Of a stretch of 64,000 nt of DNA, positions 1 through 8,038 are shown in pieces. The stretch spans positions 1-64,000 of the forward strand of contig NZ_JACXBW010000012.1 in assembly GCF_014712225.1 (NCBI RefSeq), written 5' to 3'. Position 1 is the first letter of the stretch. Each line of letters starts with the position of its first letter. Made by a program: the position numbers and the translations under genes. Source of the DNA: Pseudarthrobacter sulfonivorans (lineage in GTDB: Bacteria > Actinomycetota > Actinomycetes > Actinomycetales > Micrococcaceae). The notes beneath the pieces are model-generated. The model did not search any database and was not told where the DNA came from. It was given only the letters and a program-made list of their open reading frames with translations.

Positions 1-32
1 ACAGCCGTGGATCGCTCCGGAGCAACTTTTCA

Positions 33-61
33 AACTTACCGGCTGTTCTCACTCTTGTCAA
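33..61 (-). promoter_or_regulatory. strong sigma-70-type promoter, probably of an rRNA operon lying off the left edge
   Basis: Read on the minus strand there is a perfect -35 box TTGACA (61-56), a 17-bp spacer and a -10 box TAAGTT (38-33). The sequence after it (GAAAAGTTGCTCCGGAGCG, about 31-13) resembles the 16S rRNA leader of Micrococcaceae. Transcription would leave the window to the left. The boxes and spacing are seen directly; the rRNA assignment is from memory of such leaders and is inference. Confidence 0.6.
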
Positions 62-216
62 ACCGGCGTCCGCGACTCTCAACGCCCTTGGGCTTTCGTG
101 TCGGTTTTTTCGGTCTGACTCCGTGGAGCAGCGCGGAAATAAACTCTACCACCACTTTTCAGGGTTGGCCACCCGGCCCCAGGACAGCCCGGTACTACAC
201 CTCCATCATCCAACGA

Positions 217-250
217 AAAAGCCCGGAATCTCAAGGGATTCCGGGCTTTT
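217..250 (-). terminator. rho-independent terminator of the glgE-treS-mak-glgB operon
   Basis: A perfect 14-bp inverted repeat (217-230 and 237-250, arm AAAAGCCCGGAATC) lies 11 bp after the mak-glgB stop codon. On the minus strand it ends in a run of five T. It separates the glucan operon from the rRNA-like promoter. Confidence 0.85.
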
Positions 251-260
251 CCTTCGGGTT

Positions 261-3200
261 TTAAGAGACCGGCTTCACAGCTACCTGCGCAGCGGCGGGC
301 TGCCCAACGGCTGGCACGGTGCTGGGCTTGAAGTACGCTGCGCCAAGTGGCGGCAACGTCACGGTCAGCGTTGCCGGCTGACCATCGAGCCCCTTGTCTG
401 TGGCAGTCAGCGGACCGGCATTGAGAACTCCCGATCCGCCATAGGCCTCTGCGTCGGTGTTGAGCACTTCACCCCAGGCCCCGGTTGCCGGAACGCCGAG
501 CGCGTACCCCACGTGAGGGCCGCCGGAGAAGTTGATGGCACAGACCACCGGGTTACCGTCCTTGTCCCAGCGAATAAAGGTCAGAACGTTGCGGTCGGCG
601 TCCCCGCCATTGATCCATTGGAACCCACCCGGCTCGTTGTCCCGCTCGTAGAGGGCCGGCGTCGAGCTGTAGATCTCGTTCAGGTCCTTGGTGAGCAGCT
701 GCATTCCGCGGTGCGCCGGAATGTCGGCCAGGTACCAGTCGAGTCCATGCTGCTCGGACCATTCAGCCTCCTGGCCGAATTCGGTGCCCATGAATATGAG
801 CTGCTTGCCCGGGTGCGCCCACTGGTACGCAAAGAAGGCGCGCAGGTTGGCAAGCTGCTGCCAGCGGTCCCCCGGCATCTTCCGGAGCATAGAGCCCTTG
901 CCGTGCACAACTTCGTCGTGGCTGATGGGAAGCAGGAAGTTCTCGGTGAACGCGTAGACCATGGAGAACGTGACCGTACCGTGGTGCCACTTTCGGTTGA
1001 TCGGCTCCTCGGAGGCGTACTTGAGGGAGTCGTGCATCCACCCCATGTTCCACTTGAGCCCGAAGCCAAGGCCGCCGTGGCTGGTAGGGGCGGTGACGCC
1101 GGGAAAAGCCGTGGACTCTTCGGCGATCATCACCGCGCCCGGGTGGGTCTTGTAAACGGTGGCGTTGACTTCCTGGAGGAAGGAAATGGCTTCCAGGTTC
1201 TCCCGTCCGCCGAAACGGTTGGGCGACCACTGACCCTCTTCGCGTGAGTAGTCCAGGTACAGCATCGAGGCCACGGCATCAACCCGGAGTCCATCGATGT
1301 GGAACTCGTCGAGCCAGTACAACGCGTTGGACACCAGGAAGTTCCGCACCTCGGTCCGGCCGAAGTCGAAGATCAGCGTTCCCCAGTCCGGGTGTTCGCC
1401 CAGGTTCGGGTCGGCGTGCTCGTACAGGGGTTCGCCGTCAAACTGTGCCAGCGCCCAGGCGTCCTTGGGGAAGTGCGCCGGGACCCAGTCCAGCAGCACA
1501 CCGATGCCGGCCTGGTGCAGCGAGTCCACCAGGAACCGGAATTCGTCCGGATGGCCAAAGCGGGACGTCGGAGCGAAGTAGGACGTCACCTGGTAGCCCC
1601 AGGAACCGCCGAAGGGGTGTTCGGCCACCGGCATGAACTCAACGTGCGTGAAGCCCAGCCATTTGACGTAGTCCACCAGCTCCTTGGCCAACTCGCGGTA
1701 GCCCAGGCCAAGGCGCCAGGATCCGAGGTGGACTTCGTAGGCGCTCATCGGCGAATTGTGCGGGTCACGCTGGGCGCGTGCTTCCATCCATTCGGCGTCC
1801 TTGAACGCATAGGAAGACTCAACCACCCTGGAGGCTGTCAGCGGCGGGACCTCGGTGCCGAACGCCAGAGGATCCGCCTTTTCGACCCAGTTGCCGTACT
1901 TGGTCCTAATCTCGAACTTGTAGCACGCCCCTGCTAAAACGCCGGGGATGAAGACTTCCCAAACGCCTGATGACCCCAGCGAGCGGAGCGAGTTTTCGCG
2001 GCCGTCCCACGCGTTGAAGTCCCCTTTGACGCGGACGGCCTGGGCGTTCGGTGCCCAGACGGCGAAGGAAACGCCGTCCACGTCACCCAACGAGGACTTG
2101 TAGTGCTGGACGTGGGCGCCAAGGACTTCCCAAAGCTTCTCGTGCCGCCCCTCGCCAATTAGGTGCAGGTCCACTTCGCCCACCGTGGGCAGGTAGCGGT
2201 ACGGCTCGTCCACTGTCACAGGTTCTGCACCGGGGTAGGTAACTTCCAGCCGGTAATCCGGCACGTGGCCAGCCTCCAGCGGTTCCACTACAGCCACCCA
2301 GACGCCGTGGTCTTCGTGGGTCATGGGAACCGGACCGGCTGCGGTCACAACACTGACGGACTCCGCCAGGTGCTTGAGCGTCCTGACCGTGACGTGACCA
2401 TGGCTGTCCAAGTGGGCGCCGAGCACGGAGTGCGGCGCATGGTGCTCGCCGTTTGCCACCTGGCCTAAAGTATCCGGGTCCACGTGAAGCGGCACACTCG
2501 GCCTGTCTGTGGGTGCTGAACCTGTCATGTTGATACCTTCCGATGCTGCCCTGGCATGATCGCCGGAGCCTTTAACGCTGAGGAGCCGCCTGGACGCATT
2601 CGCTGGAATGGCCAGCCAGTCAGGTCTGTTCCGCAATTCATAAACAACTTCGTAGAGCGCCTTGTCCAGCCACAATGCCACAAAGAGCGGCGAAGCACGG
2701 TCGATGGTGCCCGGCGTGACGGAGGCATAGCCGGCGAGGAACGCGTCCGCGCAGTCATCGACCCAGGATGCCGGAACCCTGGCCCCTTGGTATTCCCGTT
2801 CAGCCGCGCCCGCCGCGTAGTCGAAGGAGCGCAGCATCCCCACCACATCCCGAAGCGGGACGTCGGGGAAATTGCGTTCCGAAATGGGCCGGAGGGGCTC
2901 GCCTTCAAAATCGAGGATGGCCCAGCGGCCGGCTTCGCTGCCCTGGCCGGGGACCTGCAGGATCTGCCCGAGGTGGAGGTCACCGTGGATCCGCTGCAGA
3001 GGACCTGCTTTGACGCCGTCGAGCTTGCCCAACAGTGCCTGCAGCGGCTCGTCATAGGGCCCGACGGCGGCAGCGGCTTCCGCCCATGCCTGCCGCACGC
3101 GCTGGGCTACCCCGGGCGCAATCACCTGGCCGGGGACCGCCTCAACGGAGGTTCCAAACGCAGCAGCCAGCCTGCGGTGGACGGTGGCAGTAGCCGCGCC

Positions 3201-4010
3201 GAGGGCGCGTGCCTCCGCCGTGAAGTCTGCTCCGGTACGGGCGGCGTCCACTGCGAGGCGCCAGGCGTCGCGGCCACCGGCAAGGAATTCATGCGCAACA
3301 GCCAGTTCGCCCTGCGCCTGGCGGGGACCCGGCAGGGTCTCCCCCGCCGGTTGCGACGCGGCCGGTTGCGACGCGGCCGTCTGCCACTCCCCCCGCACCC
3401 AGCCCAGGGTGGCAGGGACCTCCGAGGTACCCTCTGCGGTCAGGGCCGCACCCACCTCGACCTCCGGGTTTGTGCCCTCGGAGAGCACACGGAAGAACTT
3501 TACGATTGCCGCGGAGTCGCCGTCGTCAACGATCACGGAACTGTTGGACTGCTCACCGGCAAGGACTTTGACCATGCCGTGGGCAGTGGGCAGGCGGTGG
3601 TTCGAGGACGTCCGGTGGCCGGTCGCCGCACCTGCCCGCGAGGCCGACTCCGAACGGACCAGTTCCAGCCAGGCGGACACAAAGGACGGATCATGCACGG
3701 CGTCGTAAATCCAGGCCATCCCGGCGTCCGGAGCCCGGCCCACCAACGCGTTGTCACCGCCTGTGAGCGGGGCATCGCGAAAGCTCAAGGGAACCTGGAC
3801 CACATCCGTCCGCTGTCCGCCGTCGGCTGTCCGGGAAGAAACGGCCAGCAGGAAGACCTCCAGGCGAGCCTGCCCGGCCGGATCCTCCAGGCTCAGGCCG
3901 CCTGCCTGCTCCAGCGAAATTTCGCCTGATTTTACCGGGAACCAGCGCTGGCGCGGGAGCCATTCCCGCAGGACGTCAGTGAGTTCGGCTGTAAGAATCG
4001 GCTGGGTCAT
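261..4010 (-). CDS. mak-glgB: maltokinase / 1,4-alpha-glucan branching enzyme fusion
   Basis: A 1249-residue open frame joins two enzymes of the GlgE pathway. Residues 1-494 are a maltokinase (Mak/Pep2), which makes maltose-1-phosphate from maltose and ATP; the kinase catalytic loop IHGDLHLGQIL and the metal motif ILDFEGEP are present. Residues 495-1249 are a GH13 branching enzyme with an N-terminal beta-sandwich, the nucleophile region GLRVDAVASM, the acid IAEES and the SHDEVVHGKGS motif, close to the usual GlgB length of about 730. The start is two bases after the treS stop, with AGGA upstream, so it is the third gene of the operon. Met495 has its own ribosome-binding site, so separate GlgB may also be made. 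A 15-bp unit is duplicated near 3350-3378, giving an AASQP repeat in the kinase part. Confidence 0.92.
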   Translation of the reverse strand: MTQPILTAELTDVLREWLPRQRWFPVKSGEISLEQAGGLSLEDPAGQARLEVFLLAVSSRTADGGQRTDVVQVPLSFRDAPLTGGDNALVGRAPDAGMAWIYDAVHDPSFVSAWLELVRSESASRAGAATGHRTSSNHRLPTAHGMVKVLAGEQSNSSVIVDDGDSAAIVKFFRVLSEGTNPEVEVGAALTAEGTSEVPATLGWVRGEWQTAASQPAASQPAGETLPGPRQAQGELAVAHEFLAGGRDAWRLAVDAARTGADFTAEARALGAATATVHRRLAAAFGTSVEAVPGQVIAPGVAQRVRQAWAEAAAAVGPYDEPLQALLGKLDGVKAGPLQRIHGDLHLGQILQVPGQGSEAGRWAILDFEGEPLRPISERNFPDVPLRDVVGMLRSFDYAAGAAEREYQGARVPASWVDDCADAFLAGYASVTPGTIDRASPLFVALWLDKALYEVVYELRNRPDWLAIPANASRRLLSVKGSGDHARAASEGINMTGSAPTDRPSVPLHVDPDTLGQVANGEHHAPHSVLGAHLDSHGHVTVRTLKHLAESVSVVTAAGPVPMTHEDHGVWVAVVEPLEAGHVPDYRLEVTYPGAEPVTVDEPYRYLPTVGEVDLHLIGEGRHEKLWEVLGAHVQHYKSSLGDVDGVSFAVWAPNAQAVRVKGDFNAWDGRENSLRSLGSSGVWEVFIPGVLAGACYKFEIRTKYGNWVEKADPLAFGTEVPPLTASRVVESSYAFKDAEWMEARAQRDPHNSPMSAYEVHLGSWRLGLGYRELAKELVDYVKWLGFTHVEFMPVAEHPFGGSWGYQVTSYFAPTSRFGHPDEFRFLVDSLHQAGIGVLLDWVPAHFPKDAWALAQFDGEPLYEHADPNLGEHPDWGTLIFDFGRTEVRNFLVSNALYWLDEFHIDGLRVDAVASMLYLDYSREEGQWSPNRFGGRENLEAISFLQEVNATVYKTHPGAVMIAEESTAFPGVTAPTSHGGLGFGLKWNMGWMHDSLKYASEEPINRKWHHGTVTFSMVYAFTENFLLPISHDEVVHGKGSMLRKMPGDRWQQLANLRAFFAYQWAHPGKQLIFMGTEFGQEAEWSEQHGLDWYLADIPAHRGMQLLTKDLNEIYSSTPALYERDNEPGGFQWINGGDADRNVLTFIRWDKDGNPVVCAINFSGGPHVGYALGVPATGAWGEVLNTDAEAYGGSGVLNAGPLTATDKGLDGQPATLTVTLPPLGAAYFKPSTVPAVGQPAAAQVAVKPVS
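2526..2541 (-). promoter_or_regulatory. internal ribosome-binding site and ATG at the GlgB boundary
   Basis: Inside the fused frame the motif GGAAGG (2541-2536) lies 7 bases before an in-frame ATG (2528-2526). That ATG begins MTGSAPTDRP, exactly where a free-standing GlgB would start. No stop codon separates the two parts. Confidence 0.6.
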
Positions 4011-4011
4011 A

Positions 4012-5808
4012 TCAGTTCCTGATCGGCAGGATGGGAAGCGCTTGCGTCTGGGGCGACGAGGGGTTCGACGCTGCCGAGCGCACCCGCAGCCAGAAGAAGT
4101 CGTGGCTTCCCAGCGTCAGGGTCAAGGATCCGTCCTCGTCAATCCCGGGGAAGGGCTGGCCGCCGAAAACGTCGCGGAGTCCGCGGCCGGCGTACTGCGG
4201 AATCCGCAGTTTCGCAGCGACCGGGTGCTGGGAAAGGTTGAACGCGCACAGGATCACTTCCCCGGGCACCCCTGCCGCGTTGTCGTCCGAAAGTTCCCGA
4301 AGGTAGGACACAACGGCGTCATGGTCGGCCTCGACGTGCTTGAAGGTGCCCAGCCCGAAAGCCGGATGGTTTTTACGGACGCTGAGGATCTGGCGGGTCC
4401 AGCGCAGCAATGACCCGGAGTGCGCGGCTTCGGCTTCCACATTCGCCATGTTGTAGTTGTACACCAGCGACTGGATGACGGGCAGGTACAGCTTCCCCGG
4501 ATCGGCGTTGGAGAATCCGGCGTTACGGTCAGGATTCCACTGCATCGGCGTGCGAACCGCATCGCGGTCCTCCAGCCAGATGTTGTCCCCCATGCCGATC
4601 TCGTCACCGTAGTACAGGAACGGGCTGCCCGGCAGCGACAGTAGCAGGGCATTGATCAGCTCGATCTCGGCCCGGGAGTTGTCCAGCAGCGGAGCCAGGC
4701 GGCGGCGGATACCGATGTTGGCCCGCATCCGCGGGTCCGGGGCGTACCAGCCCAGCATGGCCGCGCGCTCGTCGGCGGTGACCATCTCCAGGGTCAGCTC
4801 ATCATGGTTCCGCAGGAACGTCCCCCATTGGGCCCCCTCGGGAATCTCGGGGGTGTCATGCATCGTCTCGATGATGGGGGCGGCCTTCTGGTCGCGCAGG
4901 GCGTAGTAGAGCCGCGGCATGATGGGGAAGTGGAAGGCCATGTGGCATTCGGGTTCCTCGGCTGTCCCGAAGTACTCCACCACTTCATTGGGCGGCTGGT
5001 TGGCCTCCGCGATGATGACGCGCCCGGGGTAGCTTTCATCCACCATGGCCCGCAGCTTGCGCAGGAAATCATGCGTGGCCGGCAGGTTTTCGCAGTTGGT
5101 CCCCTCCTCCTCGAAGAGATAGGGGATCGCGTCGGCCCGGAACCCGTCGATGCCCTGGTCCAGCCAGAACCGCACCACATCAAAGAGCGCTTCGATGACC
5201 CGGGGGTTCTCGAAGTTCAGGTCAGGCTGGTGGCTAAAGAATCGGTGCCAGAAGAACTGGCGGCGGATGGGATCGAAGGTCCAGTTGGACTCCTCCGTGT
5301 CCACGAAAATAATGCGGGCGTCCTGGTACTTCTCGTCGGTATCGCTCCACACATAGAAGTCGCCGAACGGGCCCTCAGGGTCCTTGCGCGATTCCTGGAA
5401 CCAGGGGTGCTGGTCCGAGGTGTGGTTCAGCGGCAGGTCGATGATCACCCGGACGCCGCGGGCATGGGCCTCGGCAACCAGCCGCTTGAAATCGCTGATG
5501 GTGCCGAACTCGTCCAGCACGGAGTTGTAGTCCGAGATGTCATAGCCACCGTCCCGCAGCGGCGACTGGAAGAACGGCGGAAGCCACAGGCAGTCCACAC
5601 CGAGCCACTGCAGGTAGTCCAGCCGGTCAATCAGGCCCGAAAAATCGCCCGAGCCGTCCCCGTTGGCATCCGCGAACGCCCTGACAAGCACCTCGTAAAA
5701 CACGGCCTTCCGATACCACAGAGGATCGTGGGCCAAGCCCGGGGCGTTCAGTTCAAACGTGCTTTTGGGGGTGAAATGCTGGCTGGAACTCTGCGGATTA
5801 AAACTCAC
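4012..5808 (-). CDS. treS: trehalose synthase (maltose alpha-D-glucosyltransferase)
   Basis: This 598-residue GH13 enzyme interconverts trehalose and maltose and feeds maltose to the maltokinase. The family opening LWYRKAVFYEVLVRAF, the NHTSDQHPWF motif, the nucleophile stretch GFRADAIPYLFEEEG, the acid IIAEAN and the late NHDE motif are all visible. I chose the GTG at 5808 over an upstream ATG at 5886. AGGAG lies 9 bases before it, the GTG overlaps the glgE stop by 4 bp (GTGA), and the earlier start would overlap glgE by 80 bp. Coupled translation with glgE on one side and mak-glgB on the other fits a GlgE-pathway operon. Confidence 0.93.
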   Translation of the reverse strand: MSFNPQSSSQHFTPKSTFELNAPGLAHDPLWYRKAVFYEVLVRAFADANGDGSGDFSGLIDRLDYLQWLGVDCLWLPPFFQSPLRDGGYDISDYNSVLDEFGTISDFKRLVAEAHARGVRVIIDLPLNHTSDQHPWFQESRKDPEGPFGDFYVWSDTDEKYQDARIIFVDTEESNWTFDPIRRQFFWHRFFSHQPDLNFENPRVIEALFDVVRFWLDQGIDGFRADAIPYLFEEEGTNCENLPATHDFLRKLRAMVDESYPGRVIIAEANQPPNEVVEYFGTAEEPECHMAFHFPIMPRLYYALRDQKAAPIIETMHDTPEIPEGAQWGTFLRNHDELTLEMVTADERAAMLGWYAPDPRMRANIGIRRRLAPLLDNSRAEIELINALLLSLPGSPFLYYGDEIGMGDNIWLEDRDAVRTPMQWNPDRNAGFSNADPGKLYLPVIQSLVYNYNMANVEAEAAHSGSLLRWTRQILSVRKNHPAFGLGTFKHVEADHDAVVSYLRELSDDNAAGVPGEVILCAFNLSQHPVAAKLRIPQYAGRGLRDVFGGQPFPGIDEDGSLTLTLGSHDFFWLRVRSAASNPSSPQTQALPILPIRN

Positions 5809-7886
5809 TGATGCGATCTCCTGATGCTCAGAATGTGTGCGGGTTCGACATGCGCGTCCAGGCGGACGTAATTGTATTCGCCCCATTCCCAGGTTTCGCC
5901 GGTGATGAGGTCCTCCACCCGGAACCCGCCGTTGGGCGAGAGGTCCTCGGGGTCGAGTTCCAAAGCGGCGAGATCCAGCGAAACCGTGCTCTCCCTGGTG
6001 GCGTGCGGATCCACGTTGACCACCACAATGAGGGTGTCCTTGGTGCCATCCGGCAGGGTCTTGTGTTTGGAGTACACCACCGTGGCGTCATCCGTGCTGT
6101 GGTGGACCGTCAGGTTCTGCAGGTCCTGGAGCGCCGGGTGGGCGTGCCTGATGCTGTTGAGCCTTGTCAGGTACGGGGCAAGCGTGCGGCCCGACTCCGC
6201 AGCGGCGTCCCAGTCGCGGGCCTTGTACTCGAACTTTTCGTTGTCGATGTACTCTTCCGCGCCCGGGCGGGCAACGTGCTCGTAGAGTTCGTAGCCGGCG
6301 TACACGCCCCAGAGCGGGCTGGCGGTGGAGGCCAGCGCCGCACGGATCTTGAATGCCGCCGGACCGCCGAACTGGAGGTATTCGGTGAGGATATCCGGGG
6401 TGTTGACGAAGAAGTTCGGGCGGAAGTATGCAGGGGACTCGTGGCTGACCTCGGCGAAATAGGTTTCCAGTTCTTCCTTCGTGTTCCGCCACGTGAAGTA
6501 GGTGTAGGACTGCTGGAAGCCGGCCCGGCCCAGGGCGTGCATCATGGCGGGTCGGGTAAATGCTTCTGCAAGGAACACCACGCCGGGTGTTTTTTTGTTG
6601 ACTTGGGCGATGAGCCACTCCCAGAACCACACGGGCTTGGTGTGCGGGTTATCCACTCGGAAGATCCTGACGCCGTGGCTGACCCACAACTGCACTACCC
6701 GCAGGATCTCCTTGGACAGCCCTTCAGGATCATTGTCGAAGTTGAGCGGGAAAATGTCCTGATACTTCTTGGGCGGATTCTCTGCGTAGGCGATGCTGCC
6801 GTCCACCCGGGTGGTGAACCATTCCGGGTTGGATTCCACCCACGGGTGGTCCGGTGCGGCCTGCAGCGCCAGGTCGAGGGCGACTTCCAGGCCGAGTTCA
6901 TTGGCGCGGGCCACAAAAGCGTCGAAGTCCTCGAACGTGCCGAGGTCCGGGTGGATGGCGTCGTGGCCGCCTTCTTTGGCGCCGATGGCCCACGGCGAGC
7001 CGGGATCGTGCGGACCCGCGATGAGCGTGTTGTTCGGGCCCTTGCGGTGCTGTACGCCGATCGGGTGGATCGGCGGCATGTAGATGACGTCGAAGCCCAT
7101 GGCGGACACAGCGTCAAGCCGCTTTGCCGCCGTCCGGAAGTTACCTGAAGTCCAGACCCCGGTGGTGTGGTCCTTTACGGCACCTTCGGACCGGGGGAAG
7201 AATTCGTACCAGGCTCCGCGGCCCGCGAGATCGCGCTCGACCATCAGCGGGAACTGTTCGGACACCGTGACCAGTTCACGGATCGGCTGGCGTTCCACCA
7301 CAGCAGCCACATCCGCACTGAAGCCGCCGGCGAGGCGCTCCTCCTCGGTGAGGGAGGTGTTGCCCAGGATCGAAGCAGCCATGCGCAGGGTGCGCCGGTC
7401 CGACGCGTTGCGGGAGACGTCGTCGGCCGCGTCAGCGAGAAGTGCCTCGCCTTCGGCGAGCATCAGCTCCACATCGATGCCCGCAGCAACCTTGACCTCG
7501 GCGTTGTGGTGCCAGGTTCCGTAGCGGTCGTGCCAGGCCTCAATGCAGAAAGTCCAGTTTCCAACGGCCGACGGCGTGAGGATGCCCTCCCAGCGATCGG
7601 TGCCGAGGCCGCGTTCCCCCCTGGGCGGCGCCAGCCGGACGCGCTGGCGTTCCTTCCCGCGGGGATCCAGGAGGACGGCGGTGACGCCGAGCTGGTCGTG
7701 GCCTTCCCGGAAGGCAGTGGCACCAACCACGATTCCTTCACCCGGCAATGCCTTGGCAGGGTATTTCCCACCCTCGACCACAGGCTGTACGGCGGTGATT
7801 GGAAAACGGCCAAACCTGAGCCCGTCGGTGATCTTGCCTTTCGGCTTTTTCTTGGAGGCGGCCATGGTTCCTGAGTTAGTCGTCAC
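5805..7886 (-). CDS. glgE: alpha-1,4-glucan:maltose-1-phosphate maltosyltransferase
   Basis: GlgE extends alpha-glucans by maltosyl transfer from maltose-1-phosphate. The 693-residue protein has an N-terminal domain (FGRFPITAVQPVVEGG), a GH13 barrel with MGFDVIYMPPIHPIG, the nucleophile motif FRVDNPHTKP and the acid motif FLAEAFTRPAMM, and a beta-sandwich C terminus. It is the first gene of the minus-strand operon and overlaps treS by 4 bp. Two starts are possible: GTG at 7886, or ATG at 7865 (MAASKKKPKG) with AGGAA just before it. The first residues are basic and low in complexity, so the exact start cannot be settled from sequence. Confidence 0.93.
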   Translation of the reverse strand: MTTNSGTMAASKKKPKGKITDGLRFGRFPITAVQPVVEGGKYPAKALPGEGIVVGATAFREGHDQLGVTAVLLDPRGKERQRVRLAPPRGERGLGTDRWEGILTPSAVGNWTFCIEAWHDRYGTWHHNAEVKVAAGIDVELMLAEGEALLADAADDVSRNASDRRTLRMAASILGNTSLTEEERLAGGFSADVAAVVERQPIRELVTVSEQFPLMVERDLAGRGAWYEFFPRSEGAVKDHTTGVWTSGNFRTAAKRLDAVSAMGFDVIYMPPIHPIGVQHRKGPNNTLIAGPHDPGSPWAIGAKEGGHDAIHPDLGTFEDFDAFVARANELGLEVALDLALQAAPDHPWVESNPEWFTTRVDGSIAYAENPPKKYQDIFPLNFDNDPEGLSKEILRVVQLWVSHGVRIFRVDNPHTKPVWFWEWLIAQVNKKTPGVVFLAEAFTRPAMMHALGRAGFQQSYTYFTWRNTKEELETYFAEVSHESPAYFRPNFFVNTPDILTEYLQFGGPAAFKIRAALASTASPLWGVYAGYELYEHVARPGAEEYIDNEKFEYKARDWDAAAESGRTLAPYLTRLNSIRHAHPALQDLQNLTVHHSTDDATVVYSKHKTLPDGTKDTLIVVVNVDPHATRESTVSLDLAALELDPEDLSPNGGFRVEDLITGETWEWGEYNYVRLDAHVEPAHILSIRRSHQ

Positions 7887-8038
7887 ATGCTAGACGTTAG
7901 CGAGAAATGGTCCAGATTGCTAAGCCTGCATGGTTTTTTGTCACGGCGATTCGTCTTATCTGCGGCGTCAACTGTCATTTACCTAAAAGAAAGCAAAAGC
8001 AGTTCCCGCTGTTGAGGTTGTCGGTTAGTGTGGCGCAG

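Noticed and set aside
123..1247. 374-residue plus-strand frame at the left end
   Set aside because: It runs through the terminator and antisense to the branching enzyme, with no domain or start signal.
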